Shown: positions 1 through 8,574, counted from the stretch's first letter. The stretch is DNA of 42,940 nt from Actinomycetospora sp. TBRC 11914 (GCF_012933465.1 NZ_JABBND010000033.1:1-42940); one strand, 5' to 3'. Notes: generated by a model not told the origin, from the letters alone. Numbers and translations: made by a program.

Positions 1-45
1 TGGGTCGGCGAAGCACCCGCCCGGAGCGTCCACCACCGCCGTCAT
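1..45 (-). CDS. 5' end of a truncated leftward gene, function unknown
   Basis: Only the first 15 codons lie in the window, read leftward from an ATG at 45 (begins MTAVVDAPGG). Too little is present to name the product. The case for a real gene is the upstream region: a perfect actinobacterial LexA box at 49-64 and a TANNNT hexamer (TAGCGT, 53-58 on the minus strand) 7 bases before the ATG, the spacing of a leaderless promoter. There is no room for a ribosome binding site, which also fits leaderless translation. A DNA-damage gene such as imuA or dnaE2 would fit the context, but that is a guess. Confidence 0.45.
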   Translation of the reverse strand, partial: MTAVVDAPGGCFADP

Positions 46-48
46 GGT

Positions 49-64
49 TCGAACGCTAGTTCGA
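49..64 (-). promoter_or_regulatory. Perfect LexA (SOS) box over a leaderless -10
   Basis: The sequence reads TCGAAC-GCTA-GTTCGA, an exact match to the TCGAAC-N4-GTTCGA core recognised by LexA in mycobacteria and relatives. On the minus strand the spacer and right half contain TAGCGT, a TANNNT -10 hexamer whose expected start site is the A of the ATG at 45. LexA bound here would block RNA polymerase directly. Confidence 0.75.
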
Positions 65-122
65 GGGTCCGACAGTCACGGCCCGAGCCACGAGGAGATC
101 GGCTAGGCCATTCCGGTGATCT

Positions 123-440
123 TCACGAAGCCAGGTGCCCCCGGGCCGCGGCCGCCAGCTCAGCCAGCCCCGAAAGCGAAGACGACCCCAACGGCACCGC
201 CACCCACCCCCGCATCGCCCGCGATCCCATCACCGGCACCACCCCGCGCCCGGCCGCCACCAGCTCGCCCGCCGCCGGGTGCTTCAGTGTCACCCGCTCC
301 CCGTCGCGGAAGGCGTACGGGTGGCCGTCCACGAGCAGCGTGTCCCGGCCGAACATCGAGCGTCGGGTCACGCCCGGCACCGCCAGCTGCTCCGTCGCCA
401 GCGCCTCGAACGACTCCTCCGCGCCCACGTCGGAGAGCAT
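123..440 (-). CDS. TfoX N-terminal domain family protein
   Basis: 105 residues, the usual size of stand-alone TfoX_N proteins. Recognisable features are the N-terminal helix (ESFEALATEQLAVPGV), the RRSMFGRDTLLVDGHPYAF strand pair and a C-terminal helix rich in alanine. The start is the ATG at 440; longer readings run into the divergent gene. TfoX_N proteins resemble the competence regulator TfoX, but single-domain actinobacterial versions have no established role. It diverges from the gene starting at 511, with 70 bases between the starts, and reads towards the SOS-box gene at the window edge. Family call is fairly sure, function unknown. Confidence 0.75.
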   Translation of the reverse strand: MLSDVGAEESFEALATEQLAVPGVTRRSMFGRDTLLVDGHPYAFRDGERVTLKHPAAGELVAAGRGVVPVMGSRAMRGWVAVPLGSSSLSGLAELAAAARGHLAS

Positions 441-510
441 GGCACCGTTGCCCGGTGTGGTCTGGGTCACTACCGTTTCCGGAGAGGTCCGCGAGGACGG
501 GAGCGATGCC

Positions 511-1176
511 ATGGACGACGCGACCCGGGCCCTGCTCCGGCTCTGGGACGTCACCGACGACCTCGTGTCGGGCCTGCACGGCGACGACTGGTCCCGCCCG
601 CTGGTGCCCTCCGGATCACCCGCCGCGGTGGCCTCGGCGGCGCTGGACACCGGCGGCACCGACGTGACCGACCTCGTCACCCACCTCACCGGCGTCCACT
701 ACGCGGCACCCGACCAGCTGCAGGAGGCGCTCGCGCGGGCCCACGAGCGGGCCGAACGGGCGGTCCACGCGTCGGCGCCGTCGGGCCGCGTCCTCGAGGC
801 GCAGTGCCTGGACATGTGCCTGCACACCCACGACCTGCACGAGGCCCTCGGGCTCGACCTCGACACGGACGCCGTCGCACCCGCCGCGCTCGAGGGCTGC
901 CGGCTGGCGAGCGCGTTCGTCCCCCGGCTGCTCGCCCGGACCGGCGCCCGCCCGACCAGCCTGCGCCTCCTCGTCCGGACGTGGCCCGGCGGCCCCGTGG
1001 AGATCGACCGGACCCTCCGGGTGGGCGACGGCCCGGCCCTCCCGACGGCCGAGATCGACGCCGAGGCCGAGGCGTTCCTCCTGCTCCTGGCCGGCCGGCG
1101 CACGGCCGCCGAGCTCGCCGACCAGGGCCGCGTCACCTGGAGCGGCCGCAGCGCCGAGTGCCTCGTCGGCGCCTGA
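511..1176 (+). CDS. Maleylpyruvate isomerase / DinB-like (mycothiol-dependent) family protein
   Basis: 221 residues. The order of elements matches the actinobacterial TIGR03083-type proteins: an N-terminal helix bundle (LLRLWDVTDDLVSGLHGDDWSRP), a D-V-T-D-L-V-T-H-L-T-G-V-H segment carrying a metal-ligand-type His, a second His cluster (CLDMCLHTHDLHEALG) and a C-terminal SCP2-like domain (RTLRVGDGPALPTAEIDAEAEAFLLLLAGRR). The family includes mycothiol-dependent maleylpyruvate isomerase and DinB-fold S-transferases with His3 metal sites. The ATG at 511 is chosen because the family begins near there and a GGACGGGAG stretch lies upstream. The real substrate is unknown. Confidence 0.72.
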   Translation: MDDATRALLRLWDVTDDLVSGLHGDDWSRPLVPSGSPAAVASAALDTGGTDVTDLVTHLTGVHYAAPDQLQEALARAHERAERAVHASAPSGRVLEAQCLDMCLHTHDLHEALGLDLDTDAVAPAALEGCRLASAFVPRLLARTGARPTSLRLLVRTWPGGPVEIDRTLRVGDGPALPTAEIDAEAEAFLLLLAGRRTAAELADQGRVTWSGRSAECLVGA

Positions 1177-1208
1177 GTGCTCCGCCCGAGTGCCCCGCCC
1201 GAGCGCCC

Positions 1209-2426
1209 TCAGTCCGACGACGGGCGGCGCAGCAGGCTCACGAACGCGACCGCCGCGAGCACCGCGACGATCACCGAGAACGCCACGGCCGAGGTGACCA
1301 GGCCGAACGCCGCCGTGGCGATGCCCTCGCCGATCACCGGTAGCGAGATCGCGACGTAGAGCACGAGGAAGAAGCTCGACGCCACCTCGCTGCGCCGCTC
1401 CGCCGGGCTGCCCGCGCTCACCGCGCCGAGCCCGGCCCGGAAGCTCATCCCCTGCCCGACGCCGGCCACCGCGGCGCCCACCACGAGCACCCACAGCGAC
1501 GCCACGGCGACCGACAGGCCGACCACCAGGACCCCGACGACGAGCGCCGCGCAGCCCACGAGCAGCGCCGGCCGCTCGCCGAGCCGCGCCGACGCGAGCT
1601 GGCCCAGCGTCGAGGCCCCGAGCAGCGTGAACACCACCAGCCCCGTCACCAGGTGGTTCGCGATGTGCAGGCCCTGCGCGACGAACGACGGCGACACCGC
1701 GGTGAACAGGCCCAGCACCGCGAAGCCCGCGAACCCGGCGATCGCGGCCCGCACGAAGACGCCCCGCACCTCCGGCGGGACCGACACCCGCTGAGGGCGG
1801 AAGGACACCGGTCCCTCGGCCGGGGTGATCGGCTCGGCGATCGCGAACAGGGCGATCCCGACGACGAGGCACAGGACGATGTGCACCACGTACGGCAGGG
1901 AGAGCGGGGCCGGCGCGTACTGCGCCAGCGCCCCGGCCAGCACCGGGCCGAGGCCGAGACCGAGCATGTTCACGGCGGCCGCGAGGAGGCTGTACCGCTG
2001 CTGGCGGCCCTCGGGTGCGAGGTCGACGAGCGTCGCGGTGGCCGTCCCGGTGAAGATTCCGGCGGAGAGGCCGGAGAGCACGCGGCCGACGAAGAGCGTC
2101 GGGACGTCGCCCGGGATGAGGAACACGGCGCTCGAGACCGCGGCGAGGACGAGTCCGGGCAGCAGCACCGCGCGCCGTCCGACCTGGTCGGAGAGCCGGC
2201 CGAAGAGGACGAGCGCGGCGGCGACGCCGACCGCGTAGGCGGCGAAGATGCACGTCACCATCACGCCGCCGAAGCCGAGCTCCCGCTCGTAGATCGGATA
2301 GAGCGGGGTCGGCAGCGTCGCCCCGAGCATGGTGATGAGGAAGGCCACCGCGACGACGGCGGCCGCGGCCGGACCGCGCAGCCCGCTCCGCCGTGTGGTG
2401 GTCGAGGCCTCGGTCGACGCGCTGAT
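1209..2426 (-). CDS. MFS transporter (12-TM drug-efflux type)
   Basis: About 405 residues with twelve hydrophobic segments. The MFS loop motif is visible as GRLSDQVGRRAVLLPG after the second helix, and GPVLAGALAQY lies near helix five. Substrate unknown; the layout resembles small-molecule or drug exporters. Start choice is difficult: no ATG, GTG or TTG lies in frame between the distant ATG at 2657 and the first transmembrane helix. A good ribosome binding site (GCGGAGG) sits 6 bases before an in-frame ATC at 2426, giving a normal-length N-terminus, so I use that. The alternative start at 2657 adds 77 residues of arginine/proline-rich sequence with no MFS counterpart. The downstream neighbour (511-1176) is convergent. 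Confidence 0.8.
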   Translation of the reverse strand: MSASTEASTTTRRSGLRGPAAAAVVAVAFLITMLGATLPTPLYPIYERELGFGGVMVTCIFAAYAVGVAAALVLFGRLSDQVGRRAVLLPGLVLAAVSSAVFLIPGDVPTLFVGRVLSGLSAGIFTGTATATLVDLAPEGRQQRYSLLAAAVNMLGLGLGPVLAGALAQYAPAPLSLPYVVHIVLCLVVGIALFAIAEPITPAEGPVSFRPQRVSVPPEVRGVFVRAAIAGFAGFAVLGLFTAVSPSFVAQGLHIANHLVTGLVVFTLLGASTLGQLASARLGERPALLVGCAALVVGVLVVGLSVAVASLWVLVVGAAVAGVGQGMSFRAGLGAVSAGSPAERRSEVASSFFLVLYVAISLPVIGEGIATAAFGLVTSAVAFSVIVAVLAAVAFVSLLRRPSSD

Positions 2427-2490
2427 GGCGGTCCTCCGCTCGGTTGCGCCCGGCTGATCCGTCGGAGGGCATGCCCGCTTCCGCGGGGAC

Positions 2491-2622
2491 CTACGCGCTC
2501 GTCGTGACGTCCTCGTCGCGCAGGGTCTCCAGCACCGAGAGCAGGACGGCGGCGCCGACGTCCTCGCGCCAGCGGGGGCGGGGCCGGTCGGGGACCGGGC
2601 GGGGAGCGGGGAGGGACGCCAT
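2491..2622 (-). CDS. Possible 43-residue protein, uncharacterised
   Basis: Reads MASLPAPRPV then an acidic-hydrophobic end (LLSVLETLRDEDVTTSA). The second half looks protein-like and amphipathic rather than random, and the frame stops 64 bases before the proposed start of the MFS gene, so the two could be co-transcribed. The ribosome binding site is weak (CACGAG). No family recognised. It may be spurious; only conservation in relatives would settle it. Confidence 0.28.
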   Translation of the reverse strand: MASLPAPRPVPDRPRPRWREDVGAAVLLSVLETLRDEDVTTSA

Positions 2623-2811
2623 CTCGTGGCGCCGGTCCGTGCGGCGAGCCGAGTCACCCTGCGTCTCGAGCTGCACGCTCACCCCGACCACCTCGATCCC
2701 GCTCGTCGCGGCCCGTGGACCGCCTGTCGTGCGTGTATCCGACGGGTGGGCGGCGATCGTTACGGCGAAACCTGGGAGGTGCTCCGGTCGGGCGAACGTC
2801 AGACTGACCCG

Positions 2812-4017
2812 GTGCCCTACGACGTCGCCGCGCTGCGCTCCCGCTTCCCCGCCCTCGACCGCGGCTTCGCGCACTTCGACGGGCCCGGCGGCTCCCAGGT
2901 CCCGCGCGAGGTCGGGGAGGCCGTCGCCGGCACCCTCACCGCGCCGATCGCCAACCGCGGCCGCACGACGCCGGCCGAGCGGTTCTCCGACGAGGTGGTC
3001 CTCGCCGCCCGCGGCGCGATGGCGGACCTGCTGGCCGCCGACCCCCGCGGGATCGTCTTCGGCCGGAGCATGACGGCGCTGACCGTCGACCTCGCCCGCA
3101 CCCTCGCGACGACCTGGGGCCCGGGCGACGAGGTGGTGGTCACCCGCCTCGACCACGACGCCAACATCCGGCCGTGGGTGATCGCGGCGCAGCGGGCCGG
3201 GGCCACGGTCCGGTGGGCCGACTTCGACCCGGAGACGACCGAGCTGCGCGTCGAGGACGTCGCGGCCCAGCTCTCCGACCGGACGAGGGCCGTCGCGGTC
3301 ACCGGGGCCTCGAACCTCGTCGGGACCCGCCCGCCGCTGGCCGGGATCGCCGCGCGGGTGCACGACGCCGGGGCGCTCCTCGTGGTCGACGGGGTGCACC
3401 TCACCGCGCACGCGGCGATCGACGTGGCCGCCGTCGGCGCCGACGTCTTCCTCTGCTCGCCCTACAAGTTCCTCGGCCCGCACTGCGGGGTGCTCGCGGC
3501 CGACCCGGCGTTGCTGGAGACCCTGCACCCCGACAAGCTGCTGCCCTCCACCGACGCGGTCCCGGAGCGCTTCGAGCTCGGCACGCTGCCCTACGAGCTC
3601 CTCGCCGGCACGACGGCGGCCGTGGACGTGCTGGCGTCGCTGGGACCCGACCGCGGCCCGCGTCGGGACCGCCTGGTCGCCGCGATGGGCGCCGTCGAGG
3701 CCCACGAGGACCGGCTGCGGGAGCGGATCGAGACCGGGCTCGCGTGGATCCCCGGGGTGTCGGTGCTCTCGCGGGCCGCGCACCGGACCCCGACGCTGCT
3801 CGTAAAGGTCCCCGGCGGCGGGCGCCGGGCCCACCAGGGGCTGGCCGACCGCGGGGTCTTCGCGCCCGCCGGGTCCTTCTACGCGCTCGAGGCGTCGCGG
3901 CGGCTCGGGCTCGGCGACGACGGGGCGCTGCGGATCGGGCTCGCGCCCTACAACGACGACGAGGACGTCGACCGGCTGCTCGACGGGCTCGCGAAGCTCA
4001 GCCAGGAGGCGAGCTGA
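2812..4017 (+). CDS. Cysteine desulfurase-like PLP protein (class V aminotransferase fold)
   Basis: 401 residues, matching the SufS-like TIGR01976 group. Visible motifs: FDGPGGSQVP near residue 22, the PLP-ring His in RLDHDAN (H115), the Asp-x-x-His of VVDGVHLTAH (D193, H196) and the Schiff-base lysine in SPYKFLGPHCG (K219). The C-terminal domain ends with APAGSFYALEASRRLGLG. No Cys occurs in the C-terminal region where true desulfurases carry the persulfide Cys; the only cysteines, C215 and C225, flank the PLP lysine, so desulfurase activity is doubtful. The GTG at 2812 fits the family N-terminus; no strong ribosome binding site is present. It overlaps the next gene by one base (TGATG). Confidence 0.8.
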   Translation: MPYDVAALRSRFPALDRGFAHFDGPGGSQVPREVGEAVAGTLTAPIANRGRTTPAERFSDEVVLAARGAMADLLAADPRGIVFGRSMTALTVDLARTLATTWGPGDEVVVTRLDHDANIRPWVIAAQRAGATVRWADFDPETTELRVEDVAAQLSDRTRAVAVTGASNLVGTRPPLAGIAARVHDAGALLVVDGVHLTAHAAIDVAAVGADVFLCSPYKFLGPHCGVLAADPALLETLHPDKLLPSTDAVPERFELGTLPYELLAGTTAAVDVLASLGPDRGPRRDRLVAAMGAVEAHEDRLRERIETGLAWIPGVSVLSRAAHRTPTLLVKVPGGGRRAHQGLADRGVFAPAGSFYALEASRRLGLGDDGALRIGLAPYNDDEDVDRLLDGLAKLSQEAS

Positions 4018-4331
4018 TGCCCGAGCGCATCCGGCTGCGCCGGGCCAAGGGCTCGCGCAAGCCCGAGGGGACGATCACCGTCGCGCGCCCGTCGTCGTGG
4101 GGGAACCCGTTCCGGCTCGGTGCGGCCGTACACACCGACGACGACGTCGAGGTCACCCTCGACCGCGACACGATGATCGCGCTGTACCGGCGGTGGCTCG
4201 CCCAGCAGCCGGATCTCGTGGCGAGGGCCCGCGACGAGCTGGCCGGCCACGATCTCGCCTGCTGGTGCGCCGAGGACGAGCCCTGCCATGCCGACGTGCT
4301 GCTCCGGGTGGCCGCCGGCGGCGAGCCGTAG
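4017..4331 (+). CDS. DUF4326 domain protein
   Basis: 104 residues, full length for DUF4326. The family signature is clear: an N-terminal basic stretch (RIRLRRAKGSRKP), WGNPF, and a C-terminal LACWCAEDEPCHADVLL with two closely spaced cysteines and a C-H pair that could bind metal. Phage and bacterial relatives are known only as a domain of unknown function. The ATG shares one base with the stop of the PLP gene upstream, so the two are translationally coupled and probably work together; what they do is not known. Confidence 0.8.
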   Translation: MPERIRLRRAKGSRKPEGTITVARPSSWGNPFRLGAAVHTDDDVEVTLDRDTMIALYRRWLAQQPDLVARARDELAGHDLACWCAEDEPCHADVLLRVAAGGEP

Positions 4332-4388
4332 CCCCGCGGTGCAGTAGTCCCCTACGGCAGACAGGGGCCCGGAGACGACTCACTCTCG

Positions 4389-4796
4389 GTGAGCATGACA
4401 GCTCTCACCCGGCGCCCGTCCGTTCTGACCGGCGTCGTCCTGCTCGCGCTCTTCGGCCTCGTCGACCTGCTCAGCCCGTGGATCTTCCCGGCCCCGGCGG
4501 ACGCTCCCGCCATCGCGAACACGCTGACGCTGGTCTTCGGGGTGCTCGCCCTCGTCGTCCTCGGCGTCTGGCTCGCGACCGGTGCCCGGTGGGCCATGTG
4601 GGTCAGCGTCGTGATCCGCGTGATCGGCGCGGTCTTCTCGGTCATGGCCTTCACCGACCCGACGGTGTCGACGGGCTTCGTCGTGGCGAACGTCGTCTAC
4701 CTGGTGCTCAGCGTCGTCGCGATCGTGCTCGTGGTGCCCACGCTGCGTGCCCCCTCCCGCGACCCGGGCGGCACGGCGCTGACCGGCCAGGTCTGA
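4389..4796 (+). CDS. Small four-helix membrane protein, unknown
   Basis: 135 residues with four hydrophobic segments (about residues 14-33, 42-63, 68-87 and 98-119) and a short polar tail. No motif identifies it. Start is GTG at 4389 or ATG at 4395; a GGAGA at about 4371 is slightly far from either. It stands alone between the DUF4326 gene and the amine permease. Confidence 0.6.
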   Translation: MSMTALTRRPSVLTGVVLLALFGLVDLLSPWIFPAPADAPAIANTLTLVFGVLALVVLGVWLATGARWAMWVSVVIRVIGAVFSVMAFTDPTVSTGFVVANVVYLVLSVVAIVLVVPTLRAPSRDPGGTALTGQV

Positions 4797-4965
4797 CTCA
4801 CCGCGGGTCACGCGCGCCCGCGATGTCTCACCGGCGGTCCGGATCGTCCGTCCTGCGTATCCGTCGGCCGTGCTCGTGAGCGGAGCGTTGCCTTTCGGTG
4901 ATGCATTGGTCACAACCACTTCCGAGAGTGGGCGGATCATCACCCACCGGCGCCTCGGAGGTCTC

Positions 4966-6522
4966 ATGACCGCGACACAGTCCGTCACCGCACCTCCCGA
5001 GCACCACGGGCGACTGGCCGACAACGCCCTCGGGCTGCCCTCGGTCCTCTTCTGCATCGTCACCGGCGCCGCTCCGCTCACCGCGATGCTCTTCAACGTC
5101 CCCGTCTCGGTGAACGGCGGTGGCTGGGCGACGCCCGCCGCGTTCTTCATCGCCACGGTGTCGTTGACGATCTTCTCGGTCGGCTACATCGCGATGTCGC
5201 GGCGGGTGACCAGCGCCGGCGGCTTCTACACGTTCGTCAGCCGGGGGCTCGGTCGCGTCGTCGGGCTGGGGTCGGGGCTGCTCATCGCGCTCTGCTACAT
5301 GGTCTTCGTCGGCGCCGTCATCGGCGTGATGGGCTACTTCGCCGCCACGACCGTCGAGGCCTTCACCGGGCTCGCCCTCCCGGCCTGGCTCTACATGGCG
5401 GCCGGGCTCGCGATCATGAGCCTGCTGGCGTGGTTCCACATCGAGCTGACCGCGAAGGTCCTCGGTGTCATGCTCGTCGCCGAGGTGCTCGCCCTGGTCG
5501 TGCTGTCGGTGGCGGTCTTCGTCCAGGGCGGCGCCGAGGGCTTCTCGCCCGCGCCGTTCAACCCCGCGGCGATCTTCGACAACCCGGGCGCGCTGCAGAT
5601 CTTCGGCACCGGGGCGGCGGGCATCGCGCTGTTCGCGGCGTTCTGGTCCTGGGTCGGCTTCGAGATGGCGCCGAACTACGCCGAGGAGTCGCGCGAGCCG
5701 CACCGGATCGCCTCCATCGCGACCTACGGCTCGGTGATCGGGCTCGGCATCTTCTACATGATCGTCTCGTACGCCTTCGTCACCGGCTGGGGCCTCACCG
5801 GCAGCGTGAAGGCGGTCTCCGACCAGCTGAACGGCGTGTTCGCGTCCGCCTTCTACCCGCTCTCGGACCGCTTCGTCGGCGGCTGGCTGACCGTGATCAT
5901 CGAGATCCTCGCGGTGACCAGCTCCTTCGCCTGCGCGATGGCCTTCTACAACACGTCCTCCCGCTACCTGTTCGCGCTGGGACGCGAGCGCGTGCTGCCG
6001 CGGGTGCTCGGGCGGACCTCGAAGCACCGCAGCCCGGGCGTCGCCGCCATGACGACCACCGTCGTCGTCGCGCTCTACTGCCTCGCCTTCGTCCTCTACG
6101 ACCCCTCAACCGAGGGCGCGCTGACCAAGCTCGGCACCTGGTCCCCGCTGCTCGGGGTCCTCGGCATCCTCGCCGTCCAGGCCCTGGTCTGCGTCGCGAT
6201 CATCCGGTACTTCCTGACGACGGCCCGCGACGGCTTCCGGGTGTGGAGCACGCTGATCGCCCCGGTGATCGGGTTCGTCGCCATGGTCGGCGCCTGCTTC
6301 CTGCTCATCGACAACCGTGCCGCGCTGGCCGCCGCCGAGGGCGTCCCCTTCATCACCCTGCTGCCCTACGTGCCGCTGGTGATCTTCGTGGCCGGGGTGG
6401 TCGTCGCCCTGGTCCTGCGCGCCCGCCGTCCCGAGGTCTACGCCGGCCTCGGGCACTTCTCCCTCTCCGACCCCGTGCTCGACGACGACCCGGCAGTGTC
6501 CGACAAGGAGGCCCACGCATGA
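4966..6522 (+). CDS. APC-family amino acid/amine permease
   Basis: 518 residues with about 12 transmembrane helices. TM1 begins LPSVLFCIVTGAAPLTAMLFN, where the broken helix of APC transporters binds the substrate amino group, and WSWVGFEMAPNYAEESREPHR is the usual TM6-loop region. The ATG at 4966 has a close GGAGG. The stop codon overlaps the start of the amine oxidase gene (ATGA), so the pair forms an operon. I infer import of a primary amine such as phenylethylamine, tyramine or a small alkylamine, to be oxidised by the neighbour. The upstream 169 bases hold no certain promoter. Confidence 0.85.
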   Translation: MTATQSVTAPPEHHGRLADNALGLPSVLFCIVTGAAPLTAMLFNVPVSVNGGGWATPAAFFIATVSLTIFSVGYIAMSRRVTSAGGFYTFVSRGLGRVVGLGSGLLIALCYMVFVGAVIGVMGYFAATTVEAFTGLALPAWLYMAAGLAIMSLLAWFHIELTAKVLGVMLVAEVLALVVLSVAVFVQGGAEGFSPAPFNPAAIFDNPGALQIFGTGAAGIALFAAFWSWVGFEMAPNYAEESREPHRIASIATYGSVIGLGIFYMIVSYAFVTGWGLTGSVKAVSDQLNGVFASAFYPLSDRFVGGWLTVIIEILAVTSSFACAMAFYNTSSRYLFALGRERVLPRVLGRTSKHRSPGVAAMTTTVVVALYCLAFVLYDPSTEGALTKLGTWSPLLGVLGILAVQALVCVAIIRYFLTTARDGFRVWSTLIAPVIGFVAMVGACFLLIDNRAALAAAEGVPFITLLPYVPLVIFVAGVVVALVLRARRPEVYAGLGHFSLSDPVLDDDPAVSDKEAHA

Positions 6523-8495
6523 CCGCGCTCGAGGAACCCCGCACCGCCACCACCGAGGCCGTCCACCCCCTCGAGCCGCTCACGGCCGAGGAGGTGACGG
6601 CGGCGTCCGCGCTGCTCAAGGAGGCCCGGGGGCTGGCCGACACCGCACGGTTCGTGTTCGTCGCCCTCCACGAGCCCACGAAGACCGCGCTCGCCGGGTA
6701 CGACGCGGAGCACCCGCTGCCCCGCGAGGCCGAGATCGTGCTCTACGAGCGCGGCGAGCGGCTGCTCTACGAGGCCGTCGTCTCGCTGACCGAGCAGAGC
6801 GTCCTGTCCTGGCGGCCCCGTCCCGGCGTGCAGGCCCCGGTGATGGCCGAGGAGTTCTTCGCGACCGAGGACATCGTGCGCGCCGACCCCCGCTGGCAGG
6901 AGGCGATGACGCGGCGCGGGATCACCGACTTCTCGCTGGCGATGATCGACCCCTGGGCCTCGTCGTGGACCGGGCCGGAGGACGACCCGAGCGCGCGGCG
7001 CATCGTCCGGCCGCTCACGTGGGTGCGCTCCGCCCCGGGCGAGCACGGCTACGCCCGGCCGGTCGAGGGGCTGGTCGTCACCGTCGACCTCGACCTGCGC
7101 GAGGTCGTCGACGTGACCGACCACGGCGTCGTCGACGTCCCGTCACGGCCCGCGAACTACGAGCAGCCCTGGATCCACGACGCGGCGAACGTCCCCCGGG
7201 TCGAGACGATCCGCGACGACGTGAAGCCGATCGTGATCACCCAGCCCGAGGGCCCGAGCTTCACCGTCGACGGGCACGCGGTGAGCTGGCAGAAGTGGCA
7301 CCTGCGGATCGGGTTCACCCCGCGCGAGGGCCTCGTGCTCCACGAGGTCGCCTACGACGACCGCGGTACCCGGCGCCCGGTGCTGCACCGCGCCTCGCTC
7401 GCGGAGATGTACGTGCCCTACGGCGACCCCGCGCCCACGCACCGGTTCAAGAACGTGTTCGACCAGGGCGAGTACGGCGTCGGGTGGCTCGCGAACCCGC
7501 TGACGCTCGGGTGCGACTGCGTCGGGCACATCCGATACTTCGACGGCGTCGTCAACGACCAGGACGGCAACGCGGTCACCATCCCGAACGCGATCTGCAT
7601 GCACGAGGAGGACACCGGCATCGCGTGGAAGCACACCGACTTCCGCACCGAGGCCGTCGAGGTCCGCCGTCGGCGGCGCCTGGTGATCTCCTCGATCGTC
7701 ACCGTCGGGAACTACGAGTACGGCTACTTCTGGTACCTCTACAACGACGGCCTCATCGAGTACGAGGTCAAGCTGACCGGCGTCATCTCCACCGGCGCGG
7801 TGCCGGAGGGCACGGTGCCCGAGCACGGCACGCTCGTCGCGCCCGGGCTCTACGGCCCCCACCACCAGCACTTCTTCTGCGTGCGCCTGGACATGACCGT
7901 CGACGGCGTGGCGAACACCGTCGTCGAGGTCGACTCGGTGCCCTCCCCGCCCGGCCCGGCGAACCCGCACGGCAACGCCTGGGTGACGACGCGGACGCCG
8001 GTCACCTCCGAGGCGGTGGGGGCGCGGGACACCGCGCCCGGGAAGGCGCGGTTCTGGAAGATCGAGAGCACGACGCAGACCGGCCCGACCGGGGCGCCGA
8101 CCGCGTACGCGCTCATGCCGGGGTCGACGGTGCCGCCGATGTACTCGCCCGACGCGCTCTTCGCGCCGCGGTCCGGGTTCACCGAGCACACCCTCTGGGT
8201 GACCGCCGAGGACCCCGAGCAGCGCTTCGCCGCGGGCGACTACCCGCTCCAGGCGCCGCGCGGGACGGGTCTGCCGACCTATCTCGACGCCGACCGTCCG
8301 CTCGAGGGCACCGACGTCGTCGTCTGGTACACGATGGGCGCCCACCACGTGGTGCGTCCCGAGGACTGGCCGGTGATGCCGGTGTCGACGATCGGCTTCA
8401 TGCTCCGGCCCTCGGGGTTCTTCGACGGCAACCCGGCCCTGGACCTGCCGCCGAGCGAGGCGCACGGCTCCGCCGACGGGGACGTCTGCCACTGA
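6519..8495 (+). CDS. Copper-containing primary amine oxidase (TPQ enzyme)
   Basis: 658 residues, close to Arthrobacter phenylethylamine oxidase. It oxidises primary amines to aldehydes with release of ammonia and H2O2. The self-processed topaquinone precursor is Y399 in VGNYEYG; the catalytic base is D315 in VFDQGEYGVG, 84 residues earlier as in the Arthrobacter enzyme. Copper ligands are the HxH of HHQHFF (about H449 and H451) and H609 in MGAHHVV. N2 and N3 domains precede the catalytic domain; there is no signal peptide, so it is cytoplasmic. It is translationally coupled to the permease upstream. A large hairpin follows at 8527-8574. Confidence 0.93.
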   Translation: MTALEEPRTATTEAVHPLEPLTAEEVTAASALLKEARGLADTARFVFVALHEPTKTALAGYDAEHPLPREAEIVLYERGERLLYEAVVSLTEQSVLSWRPRPGVQAPVMAEEFFATEDIVRADPRWQEAMTRRGITDFSLAMIDPWASSWTGPEDDPSARRIVRPLTWVRSAPGEHGYARPVEGLVVTVDLDLREVVDVTDHGVVDVPSRPANYEQPWIHDAANVPRVETIRDDVKPIVITQPEGPSFTVDGHAVSWQKWHLRIGFTPREGLVLHEVAYDDRGTRRPVLHRASLAEMYVPYGDPAPTHRFKNVFDQGEYGVGWLANPLTLGCDCVGHIRYFDGVVNDQDGNAVTIPNAICMHEEDTGIAWKHTDFRTEAVEVRRRRRLVISSIVTVGNYEYGYFWYLYNDGLIEYEVKLTGVISTGAVPEGTVPEHGTLVAPGLYGPHHQHFFCVRLDMTVDGVANTVVEVDSVPSPPGPANPHGNAWVTTRTPVTSEAVGARDTAPGKARFWKIESTTQTGPTGAPTAYALMPGSTVPPMYSPDALFAPRSGFTEHTLWVTAEDPEQRFAAGDYPLQAPRGTGLPTYLDADRPLEGTDVVVWYTMGAHHVVRPEDWPVMPVSTIGFMLRPSGFFDGNPALDLPPSEAHGSADGDVCH

Positions 8496-8526
8496 CGTCG
8501 CGGGCTCGCGTCGCCGCCGGCGACGC

Positions 8527-8574
8527 ACGAACGGCCGGTTCGTCACGGTTGATCGTGACGAACCGGCCGTTCGT
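8527..8574. terminator. Perfect 21-bp stem hairpin, probable terminator
   Basis: Two 21-base arms (8527-8547 and 8554-8574) are perfectly complementary around a 6-base loop, GTTGAT. Each arm is itself a small imperfect dyad (ACGAAC-N5-GTTCGT). It begins 31 bases after the amine oxidase stop. There is no run of T, so it could act as a terminator, an mRNA-stabilising stem or a dispersed palindromic repeat. Confidence 0.5.

Noticed and set aside
8527..8574. LexA box suggested by CGAAC and GTTCG in the hairpin arms
   Set aside because: The half-sites are separated by 5 bases, not the 4 needed, and lie at a gene end rather than a promoter.
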